A stretch of DNA of 64,000 nucleotides from Corinectria fuckeliana (Eukaryota > Ascomycota > Sordariomycetes > Hypocreales > Nectriaceae): the NCBI GenBank assembly GCA_019137255.1, contig WPDH01000006.1, positions 186,001 through 250,000 on the forward strand, given 5' to 3'. The notes under the pieces are model-generated. The model worked only from the letters and a program-made list of their open reading frames with translations. It ran no database searches and was not told where the DNA came from. Shown piece by piece: positions 56,998 through 64,000 of the stretch. The number at the start of each line of letters is the position of its first letter. Within the stretch, counting starts at the first letter, position 1. A program made the position numbers and the translations under genes.

Positions 56998-57642
56998 TCA
57001 TTGCTTCCCATTGGCAGGCCCCAATCTGTGCTGGAACTGGACCAGTTCGTGCTCATAGCCCATGTCGCGCAGCTTAAGCCTCAGCTTGAACTCAAGGAAC
57101 TGTAGCTTGGCCTGCCCAGGACGCCCAGGAATCTCTGGCCGCTTCAACGAGTACCAATCGCGGATGATGGCCTCGAGGATTGTCACCAGGCGTGACTCTG
57201 CTGTTTCGGGACTTCCTTCACCTCGGAAAACGGCTGTCAATGTCTTGAGGTAATGGCTCAAGGTGACTCCAAGTTCCAGCAACTCTCCAGTGTGGTCGGC
57301 GCGCCTAGGAAACTGGTCGTCCAAATACTTGATGAGCCTCGAGGGCTTGAATGGCGTAAACGGCGGTCCGTACGGTGCCCCCGTGATGCTGGCAGCAGGG
57401 ACGTTCTCGGCGACGGTGGGATTGCTTGCTGGCTGAAGCGTCGGGCTCCCAATTCTAATGGGATCAGGCGACTTCGGGTTCGCGATGCCTGCAACACCAT
57501 AGTTTGAGGACCGTGTAGCGTAGCCGGGACGCGACATGCCCGACTCGAGGCTGGTGTAGTCGCTGGTCAACACTGAAATAGACCCGTCCGTCCCGGGAAG
57601 CCGGTCCAGAGCCCGCTCTGCTAAATTGTCTAAAGCACTCAT
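56998..57642 (-). CDS. hypothetical protein, 214 residues
   Basis: A continuous minus-strand frame starting MSALDNLAERALDRLPGTDG and ending in TGA. The first 90 residues are Ser/Pro/Gly-rich and probably disordered (for example GAPYGPPFTPFKPSRLIKY). The second half looks helical and well ordered (LLELGVTLSHYLKTLTAVF, SRLVTILEAIIRDWY, KLRLKLRDMGYEHEL). Codon use is like that of its neighbours and the helical half is amphipathic, which favours a real gene. I recognise no family, signal peptide or membrane segment. It could be a fungus-specific protein. Confidence 0.65.
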   Translation of the reverse strand: MSALDNLAERALDRLPGTDGSISVLTSDYTSLESGMSRPGYATRSSNYGVAGIANPKSPDPIRIGSPTLQPASNPTVAENVPAASITGAPYGPPFTPFKPSRLIKYLDDQFPRRADHTGELLELGVTLSHYLKTLTAVFRGEGSPETAESRLVTILEAIIRDWYSLKRPEIPGRPGQAKLQFLEFKLRLKLRDMGYEHELVQFQHRLGPANGKQ

Positions 57643-58635
57643 GCTGGCAGGACGGTAATCTATGCTGTCTCGGCGTTGCGGAGATGAATGAGCAAAAAGA
57701 GGCGTCGAAAATCGATGTTGGGGCGGTGTATATACGAGGCTGTTGTAGTGATACGCTGCAGCTCAGATGAGCAGATGAAGCCAGAGTTGCATACGCATAT
57801 GCGAATCGGGCCGAGATGCGAAAGAACGACCCGAGGGAGATACTGCAGTGTTTGATGTAGAGAAGGTAAATAAAAAGTGACAGAAAGAAGGAGCCGCGAC
57901 GAGTTTGAGCAGGCTGGACCGGAAGAACGCACAAGATACAGTGCAAACCATCACCTGACCTCTGAAAGAGCTTTCATAAACACCTCAATGAGCAGGAGAA
58001 TAGGTAAAGTTTTCACCTTGCAGAAATAAAGAAAACCAGGCATCTTGGACAACCCTGAGGCGCTCGTTGTGGTTCCTGTGAGCGGCCGTGATTGTGTGCA
58101 AGTTGCAACCAACACCTCTGAACATGAATAAAGCTGGCATTCGAACAATCTGTATAAATAGCTAATGCTATAGAGCTTCTAGGATGTAAGGACATGTGCA
58201 TACAATGACGACGGGGTTTGCCTTGCTTTGACTTGACGATCCAAACTCCTCGCTGGGTCTTGGTGTTTGCTCTGGAAAGTTGACGTTTACAAACGACGGA
58301 TGTGAGTGGAGCTTCCCGGATGAAAAGAAAACTTGGTTGCTTTCAACCTTCAGGGTGTCTTCCCCGGATAACAAACAATTTCCCACAAGGGACTGGTTCT
58401 TCACAAAGAAAGCTGTAGAGGGGGCGTTGTTGCCTCCCCTTTTCCCTCTGGCTTGCTTCCCCATGCCCGCTAGCAGGCACATAACGCAGTGGAAGCAGCA
58501 GATAATTGACTTGAAAAAGGTAGCCGCTTGTGGAAACAACGCTTCCCATCTATCTTTAACCCGCCGCAACGGTAAAACACTCCATCACATACCCCTACAA
58601 ACCATCCAAACAACGCCCAAATAACGCAGCATAAT
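57643..58635. other. intergenic region hypothetical / ankyrin gene
   Basis: About 1 kb with the promoter of the 214-residue protein and the 3' side of the ankyrin gene. Short frames at 58168-58569 and 58280-58624 show no family character. Nothing else seen. Confidence 0.45.
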
Positions 58636-59228
58636 TCAGTTAGGAGCAGGAGGCTCTCCCCTTCCCTTCCCCGGCGAACTCTCAAACTTGGCCTTCCAAG
58701 TATCTTCCTGGTTGAACATGGCAACGCATTGCATCGCGCTCGGTTGGCCGTAGTCTGGGTCCGCGCCCCCCTCAAGTAATACCTATTTTCCAGCAGTTAG
58801 CAAGCGAAGTATGTAGTGAAGAGACAGACCAGACCTACCTCGATGACTGCGTCCTCTTTTTTAAAAACGGCGCCGGCGAGGGGGCTCTGGCCTCGGTCGT
58901 TGAGCCGGTTTGGGTCTCCGCCGTTTTGGATGAGCAGTTTGACCAGTTCCGCGTGGCCATGGTACGCGGCGAGCATAAGCTGGAAGGAATCCCCCGGAGT
59001 GTTAGCTAGTTTTCTGGCTCGAATTCGTCCGATGCCGCTTCATACCAGGGTATCGCCCTTCTCGTTGGTCAAGTTCGGCGGCAACCCAGCGGGTAGGGCC
59101 TGTTGGAAGATGGGGAGGTCGCCCGCACGAGCCGCATTGTACATACGGCCCGCAAAGGCGATGGCCTTGGGAGGCAGTGAGTTTAACGGGCTGGCCTCGT
59201 GGGCCGGTTGTGACATCGGGTCGCTCAT
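58636..59228 (-). CDS. small ankyrin-repeat protein
   Basis: Minus-strand exons are 59228-59046, 58979-58839 and 58782-58636; introns are 66 and 56 nt, each with a clear CTAAC branch point. All junctions are phase 0. The product is 156 residues. It begins MSDPMSQPAHEASPLNSLPP and contains three ankyrin units: MYNAARAGDLPIFQQALPAG, the join GDTLLMLAAYHGHAELVKLL with QNGGDPNRLNDRGQSPL, and a third with DAVIEVLLEGGADPDYG. The C-terminus (MFNQEDTWKAKFESSPGKG) follows the repeats. Similar small ankyrin proteins occur widely in Pezizomycotina; a protein-binding role is inferred only from the fold. Confidence 0.88.
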
Positions 59229-59925
59229 CGTGATTAGTTGCTAAATGGGCTTGTCGAGGCTTTTATCTATCTCTTGGGCACAATCCAAGTCGTCTGGCTC
59301 AGTCGCCGTTCAAGCTGAGGTTGATGGTGAGGAATGACGTCGTTAGGTTGGCCGACGAGGGGCCAAGCAAATCACCGGCATTTTGGCTTGCGCAGCGGGG
59401 CTGTCGATATGAGACCTTGTGCACGATAGCTACAGGGCTTGATCAAAAGAAACACTACTGATCATGCATTGGAAAACTGCTGTATATGAGGATAGTAGTT
59501 CAATTTCTCAGCTGGTGTATTGAGGGCCAATTTCGTAGATGAGCCAGAATAGCAAAGTTGTGACGTTTCTCTCCTTGCATGCGTGTACGCCATCACAACC
59601 ACAACGATAATAATCCATGGTCTTCTTACGAATACCCCGACAGGTCACAGGAATGGAAGACAACCTGTCCCTGATACAAGCACAGGCAAACCTGCGGAAG
59701 ATGATAAAAAAGACCCACAAGGAAACTTCATAGAGGCATATCTAATGGAAGCGTTTTCCGTCTGTCGTCTTTCATCGTACAATCTCATCGTATCGCGCTG
59801 CATTCCCCCGCCATCGCGTGCGTCACGGCCGTGCAGCGTCGCACTGTCGTTCGCTGCTTTAGCCAATCCACGGAGCCACGTTGCTCGCCGACGTACCGAA
59901 GAGCTCAGCTACCGCCACTCCTTTC
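59229..59925. other. upstream region of the ankyrin gene
   Basis: About 700 bp without a supported gene. A plus-strand frame at 59583-59945 looks random. Confidence 0.4.
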
Positions 59926-60069
59926 TCAGGACTGGTAGTCGGTGATTCCGTCGCCCTCACCCGTATCCGGCTCGTTCGGAATCGGCGGATCTGGCTTGGG
60001 CGTCTCGGGGCGATGCGCAACGGCGCCCCATGTCTCGTGGCGCCGGGGTGTTGAGAGACACAGTGCCAT
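59926..60069 (-). CDS. possible small ORF, 47 residues
   Basis: Minus-strand ORF starting MALCLSTPRRHETWGAVAHR and ending with an acidic, proline-rich tail (PDPPIPNEPDTGEGDGITDY, then QS and TGA). The tail is compositionally biased as in real disordered protein ends, unlike the random frames around it. It could also be the last exon of a longer gene whose other exons I cannot find. No family recognised. Confidence 0.3.
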   Translation of the reverse strand: MALCLSTPRRHETWGAVAHRPETPKPDPPIPNEPDTGEGDGITDYQS

Positions 60070-63000
60070 TTGATATCTTTCTTTTCTGATCTGGTCTGAT
60101 TTATTGTATCCTTGTTGAAACGGCTTCGGGAGGCGAGAACTGGGGGTGAGTGAGTGAGAGAGGTTGCTTTGCTGATGAGCGGGGAGGGCGACAATCCAAA
60201 GCTTATAATCTAGATGAGTGCTTGGTGGCGGGGTCGGTCCCCTTACGTCAGGTCTGCGTAGGACCGCGTCTGTGGACGTACGTGCGCTGGAGGTGCATCA
60301 CAGGCTCGTCGGGAAATGGCGGACGGGTGGTCAGGCGATTCTAAAGCAGAGTCGTGATGTGGGATTGGAGGTGCTTGGCTATCCGGGTGCGCGCGTTGCA
60401 ATATATCCTGGAGGCGGATGGCCACCGGCGGGTTTCTTTGGAGAAAGAAACATGACCTAAACTCGAAAGATGCTCGATAGATTGGTTTCCTACGTGCTTG
60501 TGAATGGGACATCATTTACTCTGGGAAGGAGAGGACAAATCGTAGCTAGTCCGGCTTAGAAGAAAGTCGTCGATGATTGGAGATTATGCAGGCGAAAGTT
60601 GAGCGTAGGGTGGGTGATATTCATAGATGTAACTGCTGTGACCTAAGTATGTACGAATAAATACTTACTGCCGCCAATATCGATCGAGGCATGAAAGGGA
60701 GAAGGAAAGAGAGAAAAAGAGAAGGAGATACGATAATCCCACCATCTGAAACAAAACAACGTGTCTTGCTTGCATTGGACCATGCTTGTCGAGTCAGGTT
60801 CTCTTCATATGTCGCTCTGTGTATTATTAATTACTGTGGCACCGCCGGTGACGGGGTTATGAGCAACGACGCAGAGCAGAGTTGCGGAGGTCCTCTTTTT
60901 AAGTTTCCCCGCGTAATTGTGGTTCTCGATCCTGTGCGGAGCTACGGAGTACACACGGCCAATTTGGATCAGATCATATTCAAAGTAATCTACCATGTTA
61001 GTTGGTAGTCAAGCCCTTGCCGCACAAGACCGCTGTCAAGGCAGATACGCAACTCGGACCCATGCTGCCGCCGGCAGGACTATACCTGGACGGGATCTCG
61101 GTACGAAAAGGCGCAGGGGCATTTTTAGGCTAAGGACGTAGGTATATTGTGAAGTGAGGGCCTATGAGGGGTCTATGGGCTGAGAGTTGTCGTTGGAGCC
61201 AGTACGAAGTGCAGATTGATCGGCATTCCCAACGGTCGCGGGATTCCGGCGTTCCGTCGAAGCCGCTTCGGCCGAGGGCGTCAATGCATTATATGTTATC
61301 ATCGAGGTTGATAGGTTAGCGTTAGGTAGCGTATGCGCGGTTCCGCTAATTACAAGTAGTTTTGAAAGAAAAAAAAACCAAGGTTGTTGCAATGCTAGCA
61401 AGGGGGCATGTGTGATCTTTAATGTGCATTTGGCAGATGGATTGCGGCTGCGGCTGTGGCTGCGGGCAGCGCGGGTGGTATTGTTGGAGTCCCCGTGTGA
61501 GGGGTGGTTGCCTCAGTAAGGTTCCCTCCCCGACAAGGGTTGGGTTGCGATACCAGAGCCCCGGACGGACACAGAAGTGAGAAGTGAGACAAGCAGCAGA
61601 TCCATGTCTCCATCGATGCTAAAGTCGATGACCATGGTTGTTGCTTTCGTCGAACGGGGGTTGCCTCAAGAGGAAGCTGTGTTCGCACCTCTTCGACCAT
61701 CTGATGTCAGTTAGCTGGAGAAGAGGCCGTGTCTCTACGGCAAACATGATAAGTTATCCGGTGGCAAAGGAAGAAAGCTGTAGGATCCGACTCTTCAGAG
61801 AGCTCAGAGATAGTCGAGATCAGCGACAGGGTATTCGTAGGATTCATGCAATTTCTGAGAGAGGGGGGACGGATCACACAGTTAGACAGTCAGCGCTGAT
61901 GTAAACGAGGAGGGGGGAAACTGAGTTGGGAACTGACTGCATCCAAATGCATGTTGTCCCTGACCCTTGTTGATCGGCCCCCGACACAGAGGAGTGTACC
62001 CATTAACTGACACGGTAGATACGTTAGATTAGTAGTCACATACTGTAGTTACACGCGGACATACACTGCTATGGCCTATGGCAGTTGGCTGAGATATTTA
62101 CCGGAACAATTCCCTCTCCACACCAACAAGTGAAAGGAGGCTGGATGAGTCAATTGGGTTGCCACATTTCGTAAGAAGCGAGATAGCTCATGCAGCTCGA
62201 GCATTCTCCCGGGCCGTTGAGTCCGCGTTGACCGCCCGAGAGGCGACTAGAGAGCGACAAGAGACGACTTCCTTCGCAGAGGGGGATTGATCCATGACCT
62301 CCAGCCTGGGTGAGCAGTTGAGGCGAAGGGAGTGACTATTTTCAAAGTCAGAAGCTTTTTCAGACCGTCGGTCAGCTTCTTCAGCCCACCGGATAGTCGG
62401 ATCGGGTGAGCTCTAGCTGGAACTGGAACTGGAACTGGAGGGGTGGGCAGAGCAGACACCAAACAAAAGCTGGGTAACCAGGAGACTGGAAACTGGAAGC
62501 GCCCCCCTTCCTCCCCCCCACGACCTTGTCCCCTGAAGGCCGCCGGCGGAACCCAACTGCTACGTAACTTGCATGAAGGTTCAGAAAACCGGGTTTGAAG
62601 GCTGGGAAGCTTCGGGGAGGGGCTTGGAGGGAGAACTTGGGAGACTTGGGAGGTGAAATGTGGATGGGCAACTGCTAGGGCAAAAGTATCATGACGCCGC
62701 TTGCATGTTGGAGCATCAGATGTTGTTTTGGATCGCTGATGGCCGGAGCTAGGTGGTGCTAACCTACTAAGGTATGTAGTAGTAGTGTAGTTGGTTGACG
62801 GGTTCTTGACACGGGTGCGAGGCCGGATAAGGCGGTACTTGGGCTTTATGGGGGAAAACTGCTGCGACAGCGCGGAATGCCAAGTATCTTGCTGACTGGG
62901 GCCATGTCACTTCAGCGCTAGCAGCCGGCATTCCGCACGCGGGTCTCCGGCCCTCCTCACTCCACTCCACTGAAAGAAGGCGGCTTTCAAGCCCCGGACG

Positions 63001-64000
63001 GCCGGCGACGACGACCGCGCGCCTTCCACGGCTGCAGCAGTATGTATGCTGGGCCTGAGGGAAGGCGGCCCCGGATGGTTGGCAGCGTGTAAGTGCGTTT
63101 TTCGAAGCAACTTCCAGTTATCTACTTAGGTGCCTACTAGTAGGTATGCAGCAGCTACAGGAGGAAGAATGGGCAGGTACTTGGACAGACAGACCTGCCA
63201 ATGGTAATCGTCCCTGTAAGCCCGCATGGAATGATGGAACCTGGAGGTTCCTATGCGCCCCAATCCACCCACCCACACTCCAGAAACGTCGACTCTTTTC
63301 TCTCCATACTCTTACTCCATACGCCGTACTCCGTACTCCGTATTACTCCATGCTCCATGCTCCACGCTCCACGCTCCTCCATGCTTCGTACCTACAGCGC
63401 TACCATCCATCGCTTCCACCATCAGCAGCACAAGGCACAAGACAAACCGCCCGACCGTTCGAATAAGGCCCGACTGGGCAACATGCCACGCCAACTCTAT
63501 GCTCACCCAACCAGACACGCTACTACGGCCATGCGCCGCGTCGTCACTGCACGAGGGACACACTCATAGCCTCATTATCGAACATCAAGCGGGCGGTGGG
63601 AGTGGGGCTATGGCGTCGACCGGACTCCTCGTCCCGCCGATGAAAGGGACTCCTCGAGAATCAGACCACCTTTGGCCGCTCCCGTCACCACCCACCCCGA
63701 GAGCCCAGAGAGCCCAGAGCGAACCTTTGCCCGCCATATTCGGCCCTCTGCCATGGGGTTGACCGACGTGAAAGGTGACTTTGGACGCCAGCGGAACTGC
63801 GAATGGATGACGACTCCTTGGCCCGTTCCGGCCCGTCCTGGGGGGATTCTTTGGTTGACCCCCTCCCAAAGCATTGCCAGTATTGGCACCCTATGCCGCC
63901 GTCTGCCGCCTTCTGCCGCCTTCTGCCACCTGCTGGCCACCTGCTGGCCGCCCTCTTCCTTGGGAGTGGAAGCTCTCGCTTCCGTCGGCTTAGCTAGTAC
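60070..64000. other. 3.9 kb gene-poor right end
   Basis: No supported gene. Short frames exist on both strands but lack family resemblance and have random codon use. The region contains TACCTA/TAGGTA-type words (near 62763 and 63123-63147), a tandem TGGAACTGGAAC unit near 62418-62437 and an imperfect 7-nt repeat at 63303-63388. It may hold the promoter of a gene beyond the window or non-coding transcripts. Confidence 0.5.
63303..63388 (+). repeat. imperfect tandem CGTACTC / CATGCTC repeat
   Basis: Successive 7-nt units such as CCGTACT CCGTACT CCGTATT and then CATGCTC CATGCTC CACGCTC CACGCTC. The drift between the two halves suggests an old local expansion. Confidence 0.75.

Noticed and set aside
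61162..61401. 79-codon minus-strand frame with a hydrophobic start resembling a signal peptide
   Set aside because: The hydrophobic part is short and interrupted, there are no cysteines, and there is no context; random frames of this kind are common here.
63253..63762. Overlapping open frames near the right end
   Set aside because: They are produced by the 7-nt tandem repeat and its flanks; no domain or consistent codon use.

Overview
The window is nuclear DNA from a filamentous ascomycete (Pezizomycotina, most likely Sordariomycetes). Genes are compact and GC-rich with short introns, mostly 48-110 nt, that have GT..AG ends and CTAAC or CTGAC branch points. The conserved housekeeping proteins are clearly fungal. 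A sharply bounded AT-rich island shows the CpA-to-TpA decay expected from repeat-induced point mutation (RIP). I do not assign a species.

Layout. 1-1671: gene-free left edge with a tRNA-like relic. 1672-20196: a dense run of conserved genes: SKI3 (+), RMI1 (-), VPS51 (+), NIF3 (-), BOL2 (+), AP-1 beta/APL2 (-), a 52-residue membrane protein (+), DNA ligase I/CDC9 (-), eIF3k (+) and TSR4/PDCD2-like (-). 20587-22512: CCT6 (-). 23624-27278: a large MYND/DUF4470-type protein (+), preceded by a decayed duplicate of part of its own coding sequence. 28094-30533: a Swi5/Ace2-type C2H2 regulator (-) with a 2.1 kb upstream region. 32689-46402: a 13.7 kb AT-rich, gene-dead island whose two edges form an imperfect inverted repeat. 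Inside it lies a 697-bp miniature LTR element with a 5-bp target duplication. 46826-56286: CBS-PB1 membrane protein (+), mitochondrial uS2m (+), an SPT10-like acetyltransferase with an integrase-type zinc finger (+) and CCT7 (-). 56998-59228: a hypothetical protein (-) and a small ankyrin protein (-). 59229-64000: almost gene-free, with one possible 47-residue ORF and simple repeats.

How the genes relate. Most are unlinked housekeeping functions: RNA decay, recombination, DNA ligation, vesicle traffic, ribosome assembly, translation initiation and protein folding. There is no metabolic cluster and no operon. Two subunits of the same chaperonin (CCT6 and CCT7) lie about 32 kb apart on the same strand, on either side of the AT island. 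The less ordinary content is in the repeat compartment: the inverted-repeat-bounded RIP island, the nested TRIM-like element, the RIP-like duplicate of the MYND gene and several tRNA-like relics. Small features that are easy to miss are a 52-residue protein whose first exon is only the start codon, a 22-nt micro-exon in CCT6, a GC-AG intron in VPS51 and an in-frame 48-nt intron in the C2H2 regulator.

All exon boundaries were assigned by eye from splice motifs, reading phase and family similarity. None was checked against transcripts or databases.
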